Counted from the stretch's first letter, positions 1-8,051 are shown. The stretch: 19,064 bases of DNA from an uncultured Lachnospiraceae bacterium (GCA_910579085.1 CAJTRU010000067.1:1-19064); one strand, 5' to 3'. Notes: generated by a model from the letters alone, not told the origin. Translations and numbers: made by a program.

Positions 1-387
1 GTGCAATATTCCCCACTGCTGCCTCCCGCAGGAGTCTGGGCCGTGTCTCAGTCCCAATGTGGCCGTTCACTCTCTCAAGCCGGCTACTGATCGTTGCCTT
101 GGTGGGCCGTTACCCCGCCAACAAGCTAATCAGACGCGGAGCCATCCTGTACCACCGGAGTTTTCCCTGCACCACCATGCGGTAGTGCAGGATTATGCGG
201 TATTAGCAGCCATTTCTGGCTGTTGTCCCCCGGTACAGGGCAGGTTCCCCACGCGTTACTCACCCGTCCGCCACTAGGTTTATATAGCTTCCCTCCGAAG
301 AGTTCCGCTATATAAACCCCGTTCGACTTGCATGTGTTAGGCATGCCGCCAGCGTTTATCCTGAGCCAGGATCAAACTCTCATCTTA
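1..387 (-). rRNA. rrs: 16S ribosomal RNA, 5' part (cut by window edge)
   Basis: The minus strand carries the 5' domain of 16S rRNA. The reverse complement of 361-380 matches the universal 27F region (AGAGTTTGATCCTGGCTCAG), which puts the mature 5' end near 387, give or take a few bases. The other end of the segment, at 1-40, holds the conserved 338-370 region (GGAGGCAGCAGTGGGGAATA), so about 370 nt of a roughly 1.5 kb gene are present and the rest lies off the left edge. The conserved region reads CCTGCGGGAGG where CCTACGGGAGG is commoner. The gene is transcribed away from oriC. A strong promoter and a leader of about 245 nt lie upstream. Open frames across this segment are not genes. Confidence 0.97.
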
Positions 388-638
388 AAGCCTGTTCTGC
401 TCATTTTAAAAAACTAGCATTTCCGTTTAATTTACTGATGCATTTATTTTCCATAAACTGCATCCTGTGTATCCTTACGCATGTGTTAATAAGGATACTT
501 AAAAATTCTTTCCTATATCATTATAGGCATTTTTAGAATTTTCAGGGTTGTTTTACTGTTCAGTTATCAATGTACTATATTACAGGCTTGTCCTCCTGTT
601 TATGCTGTTGCTTTTTCTTTGTTGCACCAGCATTTGTT
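388..638 (-). other. 16S rRNA leader with two hairpins
   Basis: This is the transcribed leader between the predicted rRNA start (about 632) and the 16S 5' end. It holds no gene. Two inverted repeats are visible. One is a perfect 9-bp stem (469-477 with 490-498, 12-nt loop). The other is nested: an inner 6-bp stem (512-517 with 522-527) inside an outer 8-bp stem (502-509 with 535-542). They may be processing or antitermination structures, which is an inference. I could not identify a clear boxA. Confidence 0.6.
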
Positions 639-667
639 ACTATACTACTTTTGCAACATCTTGTCAA
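639..667 (-). promoter_or_regulatory. Sigma-A type promoter of the rRNA operon
   Basis: Read on the minus strand, a consensus -35 TTGACA (662-667) is separated by exactly 17 bp (645-661) from a -10 TATAGT (639-644). Initiation would be near 632. The position upstream of 16S and the near-consensus sequence make this the likely rRNA promoter. Confidence 0.8.
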
Positions 668-738
668 TACCTTTTTTTACTTTTTTTAACATTTTTTTCA
701 ATGTATCTTTAAGCAAACTGATATTAACAGTGTAGCAA

Positions 739-826
739 CGGAGAAAGAGGGATTTGAACCCTCGCGCCGCGCAAACGGCCTACACCCTTAGCAGGGGCGC
801 CTCTTCAGCCTCTTGAGTATTTCTCC
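739..826 (-). tRNA. tRNA-Ser (anticodon GCU)
   Basis: On the minus strand the sequence folds as a class II tRNA. The 7-bp acceptor stem is GGAGAAA (820-826) with TTTCTCC (740-746), and the T arm reads GGTTCAAATCC. The anticodon loop is CTGCTAA between CCC and GGG, giving anticodon GCT, which reads AGC and AGU serine codons. The long variable arm and the discriminator G at 739 are serine features. No CCA is encoded, since GTTGC follows the acceptor stem, so CCA must be added after transcription. It lies upstream of and co-directional with the rRNA operon and has its own promoter. Confidence 0.95.
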
Positions 827-859
827 ATTATTTGGCATTATTACCGCCGAACAAAAACT

Positions 860-888
860 ATTCTAACAACATTTTCATTACTTGTCAA
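860..888 (-). promoter_or_regulatory. Sigma-A type promoter of tRNA-Ser
   Basis: The minus strand has -35 TTGACA (883-888), a 17-bp spacer and -10 TAGAAT (860-865), ending about 34 bp before the tRNA 5' end. The consensus -35 and ideal spacing support it. Confidence 0.7.
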
Positions 889-950
889 CCATTTTTTCAA
901 AATTTTTTAATTTTTTTCTTAAATGCTGTTCTGTCCTTATAATTTGTTTT

Positions 951-985
951 AACTGCTATATATTATATTATCTTCTATAGCAGTT
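951..985 (-). other. 10-bp inverted repeat after the fumarase operon
   Basis: AACTGCTATA (951-960) and TATAGCAGTT (976-985) form a perfect 10-bp stem with a 15-nt loop, starting 3 bp past the fumarase beta stop codon. It sits where an operon terminator belongs, but the minus-strand transcript lacks a U-tract after the stem. It may be a 3'-end protecting hairpin, a Rho-assisted terminator or a weak terminator. Confidence 0.4.
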
Positions 986-988
986 ATT

Positions 989-1519
989 TTATACATTATC
1001 ATATAAATTATTCTTTTTACTATCTATAACTACTATTACAGGAAAATTCTCAACCTCAAGCTTCCTTATAGCTTCTGTACCAAGGTCATCATATGCTATT
1101 ACTTCTGATTTCTTTATACATTTAGATAATAAAGCCCCTGCTCCCCCTATTGCAGCAAAATATACAGCATTATTTTTGTTCATTGAATTAATAACTTCTT
1201 CTGAACGCCTGCCTTTGCCTATCATTCCTTTTAACCCTTTTTCTAATAAAAGTGGTGTATATTTATCCATCCTGCTGCTTGTCGTCGGCCCTGCTGACCC
1301 TATTACCTGTCCATCCCTTGCAGGAGACGGGCCAAGGTAATAGATTATATTATTCTCTAAATCAAATGGTATTTCTTTATCTTCCAGCAATGCTTCATAC
1401 ATTCTTTTATGTGCTGCATCCCTTGCAGTGTATATAGTACCACTTATATATACAAAATCTCCTGCCAAAAGCCCGTCTGCCACATCACCAGATATAGGGG
1501 CTGTTATATATTTTTCCAT
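989..1519 (-). CDS. Class I fumarate hydratase-type enzyme, beta (C-terminal) subunit
   Basis: This 176-residue protein matches the beta subunit of two-subunit, iron-sulfur class I hydro-lyases, usually fumarate hydratase (fumarate + water to L-malate). Visible family landmarks are the N-terminal ITAPISGD segment, the central IGSAGPTTSSRMD motif, GMIGKG, and the FAAIGGAGALL segment. Its length is usual for a separate beta subunit. It lies 18 bp after the alpha-subunit gene on the same strand, so the two are surely co-transcribed and assemble together in the cytoplasm. The close relative L(+)-tartrate dehydratase has the same architecture and cannot be excluded from sequence alone. Confidence 0.9.
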   Translation of the reverse strand: MEKYITAPISGDVADGLLAGDFVYISGTIYTARDAAHKRMYEALLEDKEIPFDLENNIIYYLGPSPARDGQVIGSAGPTTSSRMDKYTPLLLEKGLKGMIGKGRRSEEVINSMNKNNAVYFAAIGGAGALLSKCIKKSEVIAYDDLGTEAIRKLEVENFPVIVVIDSKKNNLYDNV

Positions 1520-1537
1520 TGTAAAACCTCCAAAATG

Positions 1538-2380
1538 TTATATAACTCTTGTCTTATGCCTGTTTACATGACAGCACATATTTACTGCTACTGGAAGCCC
1601 TGCTATATGTGTTGGGTAAACTTCAATATTAATCCCTAATGCTGTTGTACTCCCACCAAGACCTCCTGGCCCAGTTCCCAGACTATTAATTTCGTCTAAT
1701 AGTTCATCTTCCAGCCTGCTTATATGTTCCAGGCTGTTATGTGAATTAATATTCCTTACAAGTGCCTTTTTAGCAAGAAGTGTACACTTTTCAAATGTAC
1801 CTCCTATGCCAACACCTATTACAAGAGGAGGACACGCATTAGGCCCTGCAAGCTTTACTGTTTCAATTACTGCTTCTTTCACACCTTCTATGCCATCAGA
1901 AGGCTTTAACATATAGACACGGCTCATATTCTCACTTCCAAAACCTTTAGGGGCAACAGTAATCTCAAGCTGGTCACCAGGTACAATATCATAATGTATT
2001 ATTCCAGGAGTATTGTCATCTGTATTTTTCCGTATTAAAGGGTCATCTACTACAGATTTTCTTAAATACCCTTCTTTATATCCCTGCCTTATCCCTTCAT
2101 TAACGGCATCTTCTATACAACATCCTTCTATGTGGACATCCTGCCCTATTTTTAAAAATACAACTGCCATGCCTGTATCCTGGCATATTGGTATATTTTC
2201 ATTTTCAGCAATATACATGTTTTCTTTTAACTGTTCTAATATCTTCCTGCCAGTCCCGCTAGTTTCAGACAGGGCAGAGGAAATAATACTGTCCTTAACA
2301 TCAGGCGAAAGTGTATAGTTAGCCTCTATACACATTTCTTTAATATTTTTTATAATTATATCTGTTGTAATATTTCTCAT
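1538..2380 (-). CDS. Class I fumarate hydratase-type enzyme, alpha (Fe-S) subunit
   Basis: This 280-residue protein is the alpha, [4Fe-4S]-binding subunit of a class I fumarate hydratase-type enzyme. Cysteines in ICQDTG (about residue 66), NACPP (about 182) and the C-terminal NMCCHV segment are the likely cluster ligands. The glycine-rich VIGVGIGGTFEK and GTGPGGLGGSTTALG stretches are family signatures. Such enzymes are oxygen-sensitive and serve anaerobic fumarate/malate interconversion. The ATG start is preceded by a modest AGGG seven bases away. It lies 46 bp downstream of gyrA on the same strand with a mini-ORF between them, so it may be expressed as the tail of the gyrase operon. Tartrate dehydratase alpha is the alternative. 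Confidence 0.9.
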   Translation of the reverse strand: MRNITTDIIIKNIKEMCIEANYTLSPDVKDSIISSALSETSGTGRKILEQLKENMYIAENENIPICQDTGMAVVFLKIGQDVHIEGCCIEDAVNEGIRQGYKEGYLRKSVVDDPLIRKNTDDNTPGIIHYDIVPGDQLEITVAPKGFGSENMSRVYMLKPSDGIEGVKEAVIETVKLAGPNACPPLVIGVGIGGTFEKCTLLAKKALVRNINSHNSLEHISRLEDELLDEINSLGTGPGGLGGSTTALGINIEVYPTHIAGLPVAVNMCCHVNRHKTRVI

Positions 2381-2382
2381 AC

Positions 2383-2430
2383 TTATACCCTGTCTTTCTT
2401 AATTCTATATGCATCTTCCAATACTTTCAT
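2383..2430 (-). CDS. Possible 15-codon mini-ORF coupling gyrA to the fumarase genes
   Basis: On the minus strand an ATG (2428-2430) overlaps the gyrA TGA stop in an ATGA arrangement and opens a frame MKVLEDAYRIKKDRV ending with TAA at 2383-2385. GGAG lies seven bases before the ATG. Its stop is two bases before the fumarase alpha ATG. The geometry suits translational coupling, but a frame this short arises easily by chance and no family is recognised. Confidence 0.2.
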   Translation of the reverse strand: MKVLEDAYRIKKDRV

Positions 2431-4913
2431 TCTGTTTCTCCAGATATTTCTTCCCCTTCTTCTGGAATTGTATCACGTACCCTTGTCATACTTGCAACTA
2501 CAATATCTTTCTTTTCGGAGTCCATATCTATAAGTTTAACACCAGATGTAATACGCCCTAATATCGAAACTTCCCTGACCATAAGCTGTATTATTATTCC
2601 TTCAGTATTAATAATCATTACTTCATTATCTTCATTTATTGCTTTGGCTGCTACAACATTACCAGTTTTACCAGTAATTTTATAGCATTTAATACCTTTG
2701 CCTCCACGCCGTTGTAAAGGGAATTCACTGGTTTCTGTACGTTTACCCATTCCAAATTCAGATACAAACAACATATAATCACCCTGGGAACTTAACTGCA
2801 TTGCAACAATTTCATCATCGTATGATAAATTCATACCTATTACACCCATAGATGTCCTGCCTGTAGAACGTACATCTTTTTCATTAAACCTTATACACTG
2901 CCCATGCTTTGTTACCATAATTATATCATGTGAGTCATTAGTTACCTTAACTTCTATAAGTTCATCATCATCACGCAGGTTTATTGCCTGAAGCCCGGAT
3001 TTTCTTATATTCCTGTATTCACTAGCCAGTGTTTTCTTAACTAATCCTTTTTTAGTTGCCATAAATAAATACGTTTCATCATCCAGCTCACTCATTGTTA
3101 TCATGGCAGTAATCCTCTCCCCTGGCATAAGCTGTATAAGGTTAATTATAGCTGTGCCACGTGCTGACCTGCCACTTTCTGGTATTTCATAAGCTTTTAT
3201 CTTATAAGAACGCCCTTTATTAGTAAAAAACATAATATCGTGATGTGTAGTTGTCATAACCATACGCTCTATATAATCATCATCAATGGTCTGCATACCT
3301 TTTATGCCTTTGCCTCCACGGTGCTGGCTTTTAAAATTATCAACAGACATGCGTTTTATATAACCTAGCTTAGTCATTGTGATTATTGTATTCTGTCTGG
3401 TTACAAGGTCTTCAATAGATATATCATATTCATCATATCCAATTGATGTCCTTCTGTCATCACCATATTTATTACGTATTTCAATGATTTCTTCTTTAAT
3501 GACATCAAGCAATACATTACGGTCTGAAAGTATTCTTTTAAACTCTGCTATTTTTTTCTGGAGTTCTGCATATTCGCTTTCAATTTTCTCCCTTTCCAGT
3601 CCAGTAAGGGCCCGCAGCCTCATATCAACTATTGCCTGTGCCTGTGCATCACTAAGTGAAAATCTTCCAGCAAGCTTCTCCTTAGCCTCTGCTGTACTTT
3701 TTGATGAACGTATAATTGATATAACTTCATCAATATTATCAAGGGCAATTAATAAACCCTCTAAAATATGTGCCCTTTCTTCTGCTTTATTAAGCTCATA
3801 TTTTGTACGGCGTGTTACTACTTCTTCCTGGTGCTTAAGGTAATATTTAAGCATCTGGAGTATATTCATAACAACAGGTTCATTATTAACAAGGGCAAGC
3901 ATTATTACCCCAAATGTATCTTGTAACTGTGTATGTTTATAAAGCTGGTTAAGGACAATATTAGGGTTTACATCCCTTCTTAACTCAATACATATCCTCA
4001 TTCCTTCTCTGTTTGTTTCATCACGCAGGTCTGTTATTCCATCAACTTTCTTATCACGGTGCAGTTCTGAAATTTTTTCAATAAGTTTTGCTTTATTAAC
4101 CATATATGGAAGCTCAGTAACAACTATCCTGTTTTTACCATTATCCATTGGTTCAATATTTGTGACCGCACGTACACGTATTTTACCACGTCCTGTCCTG
4201 TATGCCTGTTCTATTCCCTTTGTACCAAGGATTTCTGCACCAGTAGGGAAATCAGGCCCTTTTATAATGCCAAGTATCTCCTCCATAACAGTTTCTTTAT
4301 CTGCCTGTACATTTTCAATAATTTTTAATACGCCATCTATAACTTCCTTTAAGTTATGTGGAGGTATATTAGTAGCCATTCCTACTGCAATTCCTGATGT
4401 ACCATTTACAAGAAGATTTGGAAACCTTGAAGGCAGCACTACTGGTTCTTTTTCTGTTTCGTCAAAGTTAGGTATAAAATCTACTGTATCTTTATTGATA
4501 TCAGAAAGCATTTCCATTGAAATCTTACTAAGCCTTGCCTCCGTATAACGCATTGCCGCAGCCCCGTCTCCATCTACAGAGCCAAAATTACCGTGGCCGT
4601 CTACTAATGGATACCTTGTTGACCAGTCCTGTGCAAGGTTTACCAGTGCACCATAAATAGAGCTGTCGCCATGAGGATGGTATTTACCCATTGTATCACC
4701 AACAATACGTGCACATTTACGGTGCGGTTTGTCAGGGCCATTATTAAGTTCAATCATCGCATACATTATACGCCTCTGTACAGGTTTAAGGCCATCCCTT
4801 ACATCAGGAAGTGCCCTTGAAGCAATAACAGACATAGCATAATCTATGTATGACTCCTCCATAGTGTCCTTTAAATCAACATCACTTATTTTGTCAAATA
4901 TCTTTTCATCCAT
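2427..4913 (-). CDS. gyrA: DNA gyrase subunit A
   Basis: The 828-residue GyrA cuts and rejoins DNA in the A2B2 gyrase that introduces negative supercoils. The N-terminal winged-helix region has DGLKPVQRR (residues 40-48) and GKYHPHGDSSIYG (76-88). The catalytic tyrosine is Y123 in AAMRYTEARL. A coiled-coil arm follows, then the C-terminal beta-pinwheel with a GyrA box QHRGGKG (530-536) and a second copy QRRGGKG (734-740). The residue equivalent to E. coli D87 is Gly88. An in-frame ATG exists at 4928, but GGAGGG (4921-4926) sits seven bases before the ATG at 4913, which is preferred. It follows gyrB by 66 bp, with a hairpin just upstream of the ribosome-binding site. Confidence 0.98.
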   Translation of the reverse strand: MDEKIFDKISDVDLKDTMEESYIDYAMSVIASRALPDVRDGLKPVQRRIMYAMIELNNGPDKPHRKCARIVGDTMGKYHPHGDSSIYGALVNLAQDWSTRYPLVDGHGNFGSVDGDGAAAMRYTEARLSKISMEMLSDINKDTVDFIPNFDETEKEPVVLPSRFPNLLVNGTSGIAVGMATNIPPHNLKEVIDGVLKIIENVQADKETVMEEILGIIKGPDFPTGAEILGTKGIEQAYRTGRGKIRVRAVTNIEPMDNGKNRIVVTELPYMVNKAKLIEKISELHRDKKVDGITDLRDETNREGMRICIELRRDVNPNIVLNQLYKHTQLQDTFGVIMLALVNNEPVVMNILQMLKYYLKHQEEVVTRRTKYELNKAEERAHILEGLLIALDNIDEVISIIRSSKSTAEAKEKLAGRFSLSDAQAQAIVDMRLRALTGLEREKIESEYAELQKKIAEFKRILSDRNVLLDVIKEEIIEIRNKYGDDRRTSIGYDEYDISIEDLVTRQNTIITMTKLGYIKRMSVDNFKSQHRGGKGIKGMQTIDDDYIERMVMTTTHHDIMFFTNKGRSYKIKAYEIPESGRSARGTAIINLIQLMPGERITAMITMSELDDETYLFMATKKGLVKKTLASEYRNIRKSGLQAINLRDDDELIEVKVTNDSHDIIMVTKHGQCIRFNEKDVRSTGRTSMGVIGMNLSYDDEIVAMQLSSQGDYMLFVSEFGMGKRTETSEFPLQRRGGKGIKCYKITGKTGNVVAAKAINEDNEVMIINTEGIIIQLMVREVSILGRITSGVKLIDMDSEKKDIVVASMTRVRDTIPEEGEEISGETE

Positions 4914-4926
4914 TATTAATCCCTCC

Positions 4927-4945
4927 ATGCCGTTTTTAACGGCAT
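4927..4945 (-). other. Hairpin abutting the gyrA ribosome-binding site
   Basis: ATGCCGTT (4927-4934) and AACGGCAT (4938-4945) form a perfect 8-bp stem with a 3-nt loop. In the gyrA mRNA it ends exactly at the first base of the GGAGGG Shine-Dalgarno sequence. There is no U-tract, so it is not an intrinsic terminator. A role in translation or mRNA stability is an inference. Confidence 0.5.
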
Positions 4946-4979
4946 TAATAGAGACAAAAAACGCTCCATTCTGAATCTG

Positions 4980-6899
4980 CTATATATCCAGGTTTTTAAC
5001 AAATTTTGCATTAGCCTCAATAAATTCACGCCTTGGCTCAACTTTATCACCCATAAGTGTATTAAATACAACATTTACCTCTGCTTCTTCTTCCCTGTCT
5101 ACATTTACACGCAAAAGTATCCTTTTTTCCGGGTCCATTGTAGTTTCCCATAACTGGTCAGCATCCATTTCACCCAGTCCTTTATAACGCTGGATTTTAT
5201 TGTTTTCACGCCCAATCTCTGTAAGTATCTGTTTTAATTCTGTATCATCATAAGCATAACGGACTGTCTTATTCTTTTCAATCTTATAAAGAGGCGGCTT
5301 TGCAAGGTATACATGCCCTTTGCGTATAAGTTCAGGCATAAACCTGTAAAGGAACGTAAGCATAAGTGTTGCAATGTGTGCCCCGTCCACGTCTGCATCT
5401 GTCATAATAACGATTTTATTGTAACGCAGTTTATCTATATTAAAATCCTCACCAATACCTGTACCAAAAGCTGTAATCATAGCTTTGATTTCATTATTTA
5501 CGAGGATTTTGTCAAGCCTTGATTTTTCTACATTAAGTATCTTGCCACGCAGTGGAAGTATTGCCTGTGTTGCCCTGTTTCTTGCGGTTTTAGCACTTCC
5601 ACCGGCTGAATCACCCTCAACTATATATATCTCACAGTTTTTTGGGTTTTTATCACTACAGTCTGCAAGCTTCCCTGGAAGTGCAGTACTGTCAAGTGCA
5701 GTTTTACGGCGCGTTAAATCCCTCGCCTTACGTGCAGCATCCCTTGCGCGTTGTGCAAGGATTGCTTTATCACATATAACTTTGGCTATTGAAGGATTTT
5801 GTTCAAGAAAATATGTCAGTTGTTCTGTCACTACGGAATCTACTGCACCTCTTGCTTCACTGTTTCCGAGTTTCTGCTTTGTCTGCCCTTCAAACTGTGG
5901 TTCACTTATTTTTATGCTTATAATCGCTGCCAGTCCTTCTCTTATATCTTCACCAGAAAGATTTGGTTCATTTTCTTTTATAAGTTTATTTTTCCTGGCA
6001 TAATCATTAAAAGTCTTGGTAAGTGCATTTTTAAAACCAGCAAGGTGTGTGCCTCCCTCTGGTGTTATAATATTATTTACAAAGCTGTATGTGCTGTCCT
6101 GGTAAGAGTCATTATGCTGCATTGCAACTTCAATATAAATATCTTTTCTTTGTCCTTCACAGTAAATAATCTCTTCATACAAAGGGTTCTGGCTTTTATT
6201 AAGGTATTCAACATATTCTTTTATTCCGCCTTCATAATGGAACGTACGGATTTTAGGTTCCTGCTGCCTCTTATCAACCAGCGTTATCTTAAGTCCCTTT
6301 GTAAGAAATGCTATTTCCCTTAAACGTTCCCTTAACACTTCAAAATCAAATACCGTTTCTTCAAATATTTCCTTATCAGGAAGAAATACAACTTCTGTTC
6401 CTGTTTTATTAGTTTCACCTGTTTCTGTTAGCGGAAACATTACCTTTCCACGCTCATATCTCTGGTGGTATTTTTTGCCATTCATATGGACTGTTACTTC
6501 CAGCCATTCAGAAAGGGCATTTACAACAGAAGCGCCTACACCATGGAGCCCCCCTGAAACTTTATAACCTCCGCCGCCAAATTTGCCGCCTGCATGAAGT
6601 ATTGTAAATACAACTTCTACTGCCGACTTGCCAGCTCTATGGTTTATACCAACAGGAATACCACGTCCGTTGTCAATTACACGTATGGAATTCCCTTCGT
6701 TTATAATAACTTCTATTTCTGTACAATAGCCTGCTAAAGCCTCATCTACAGAATTATCTACAATTTCGTATACAAGATGATGAAGTCCACGGGCTGATGT
6801 GCTGCCGATGTACATACCAGGTCTTTTACGGACTGCTTCAAGCCCTTTAAGTATCTGTATCTGGTCAGCTTCATATTTGCCATTTACTTCTGTTCCCAT
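4980..6899 (-). CDS. gyrB: DNA gyrase subunit B
   Basis: The 639-residue GyrB supplies the ATPase of gyrase. The GHKL ATP-binding domain shows EIVDNSVDEA (45-54, with the catalytic Glu and Mg-binding Asn), DNGRGIPVG (76-84) and the ATP-lid glycine run GGKFGGGGYKVSGGLHGVG (104-122). The TOPRIM domain has EGDSAGG (428-434) and the metal-binding DADVDGAH (501-508). The C-terminal tail ends shortly after the GLGEMDADQLW motif, with no insertion of the E. coli type. The frame is open up to 6950, but GAGG (6905-6908) five bases before the ATG at 6899 (MGTEVNGKYE) fixes this start. It lies between recF and gyrA in the usual order. Confidence 0.98.
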   Translation of the reverse strand: MGTEVNGKYEADQIQILKGLEAVRKRPGMYIGSTSARGLHHLVYEIVDNSVDEALAGYCTEIEVIINEGNSIRVIDNGRGIPVGINHRAGKSAVEVVFTILHAGGKFGGGGYKVSGGLHGVGASVVNALSEWLEVTVHMNGKKYHQRYERGKVMFPLTETGETNKTGTEVVFLPDKEIFEETVFDFEVLRERLREIAFLTKGLKITLVDKRQQEPKIRTFHYEGGIKEYVEYLNKSQNPLYEEIIYCEGQRKDIYIEVAMQHNDSYQDSTYSFVNNIITPEGGTHLAGFKNALTKTFNDYARKNKLIKENEPNLSGEDIREGLAAIISIKISEPQFEGQTKQKLGNSEARGAVDSVVTEQLTYFLEQNPSIAKVICDKAILAQRARDAARKARDLTRRKTALDSTALPGKLADCSDKNPKNCEIYIVEGDSAGGSAKTARNRATQAILPLRGKILNVEKSRLDKILVNNEIKAMITAFGTGIGEDFNIDKLRYNKIVIMTDADVDGAHIATLMLTFLYRFMPELIRKGHVYLAKPPLYKIEKNKTVRYAYDDTELKQILTEIGRENNKIQRYKGLGEMDADQLWETTMDPEKRILLRVNVDREEEAEVNVVFNTLMGDKVEPRREFIEANAKFVKNLDI

Positions 6900-6916
6900 A
6901 ATTACCTCACATTTCC

Positions 6917-6960
6917 CGTGCGCCTGTACAGAATACAAGCCTGGGCGCACGTATACAGGC
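6917..6960 (-). other. Overlapping inverted repeats in the recF-gyrB gap
   Basis: This unusually GC-rich patch holds two inverted repeats: CGTGCGC (6917-6923) with GCGCACG (6945-6951), and GCCTGTA (6922-6928) with TACAGGC (6954-6960). The arms interleave and share two bases, so the two stems cannot fully form together. The patch sits just before the gyrB ribosome-binding site. A regulatory role is an inference. Confidence 0.4.
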
Positions 6961-6965
6961 CTGCG

Positions 6966-8051
6966 TTATTTTTCAAGAATAACTGTACCTTCCGATATAC
7001 AAAAGACTTTATCAAGTGAAAGCCTTCCGTCAATAAATTCTTCCAGACCTGTACATGTTATTATTGTCTGTATATTATCAATACTGTCTAATAAATAGTT
7101 TTGCCTGTTTCTGTCCAGTTCAGACAAAACATCATCTAATAAAAGAACAGGCGTATCATTTGTCACTTCTTTTACAAGTTCTATTTCTGCAAGTTTTAAA
7201 GATAAAGCACAAGTCCTCTGCTGGCCTTGTGAACCATATTTCCTTATATCTATACCATTATTTATAAAACACAAATCATCCTTATGCGGGCCTGTACTTG
7301 TTGATAAAAAATGCAAATCTTTTTCCCTGTTTTTTTTTAAAGCAGAAAGGAAACTATCTGCCCCTATATCTGGTTCATATAAAAGTTCTATATGCTCCCT
7401 TCCTCCAGTAAGTTTTTCATTTATTTTTTTAGTTATTACAGATAGATTTTTTATAAATTTTTCACGGGAAATAATAACTTTTGAACCAAATCCAGCTAAC
7501 TGGCTATCCCATACATCAAGTGTGCTATACAAGGATGGCTTAAAGCTAATTTGTTTTAAAAGCTTATTCCTTTGCATAAGTGCTTTATTATACTCTCCCA
7601 GCTCATACAGATAAACTTTATCAAGCTGTGACAATTCAAGGTTTATAAAACGTCTTCTTTCAGATGGCCCGTTTTTTACAATTTTTAAATCCTCGGGTGA
7701 AAAAAATATTATATTTACAAGCCCAAGAAGTTCACTTGAACGTTTTATAGGTATGCCATCTATTGCAATTCCCTTTGCCTTGTTCTGTCTCAGATGTATA
7801 TCTATTTTATGCTGTATTTGTTTTTTTTCAATAAACATACGTATATGTGCTTCATCATGCCCAAGCTTTATAAGCTCTTTATCCTTGCATCCTTTATGTG
7901 ATTTTGTAGTACCACACACAAAAACAGCTTCAAGTATATTTGTTTTTCCTTGGGCATTGTTGCCATAAAGTATATTTGTATGGCTGTGAAATTCAAGTTT
8001 TGCACTATTATAATTTCTGAAACTGCCAACTTCAACAGAATTAATTTTCAT
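6966..8051 (-). CDS. recF: DNA replication and repair protein RecF
   Basis: The 361-residue RecF is an SMC-like ABC ATPase that, with RecO and RecR, loads RecA at single-strand gaps. The Walker A motif is GNNAQGKTN (30-38), the ABC signature region is GSQGQQRT (273-280), and Walker B is VLLLDDVLSELD (302-313) with the D-loop following. Length is usual for the family. AAGGA lies nine bases before the ATG and overlaps the end of the upstream S4 gene, whose stop is 12 bp away, so the genes are tightly linked and probably co-transcribed. Confidence 0.97.
   Translation of the reverse strand: MKINSVEVGSFRNYNSAKLEFHSHTNILYGNNAQGKTNILEAVFVCGTTKSHKGCKDKELIKLGHDEAHIRMFIEKKQIQHKIDIHLRQNKAKGIAIDGIPIKRSSELLGLVNIIFFSPEDLKIVKNGPSERRRFINLELSQLDKVYLYELGEYNKALMQRNKLLKQISFKPSLYSTLDVWDSQLAGFGSKVIISREKFIKNLSVITKKINEKLTGGREHIELLYEPDIGADSFLSALKKNREKDLHFLSTSTGPHKDDLCFINNGIDIRKYGSQGQQRTCALSLKLAEIELVKEVTNDTPVLLLDDVLSELDRNRQNYLLDSIDNIQTIITCTGLEEFIDGRLSLDKVFCISEGTVILEK

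Noticed and set aside
1..344. Open frames over the 16S segment
   Set aside because: The sequence is conserved rRNA, and frames there are spurious.
4914..4928. Upstream ATG for gyrA (adds MEGLI)
   Set aside because: This ATG overlaps the GGAGGG that is properly spaced for the next ATG, and it lies partly in a hairpin.
5485..6323. Long plus-strand frames inside gyrB (172 and 174 codons)
   Set aside because: They are antisense shadows of a highly conserved gene, with no family resemblance and no start signals.
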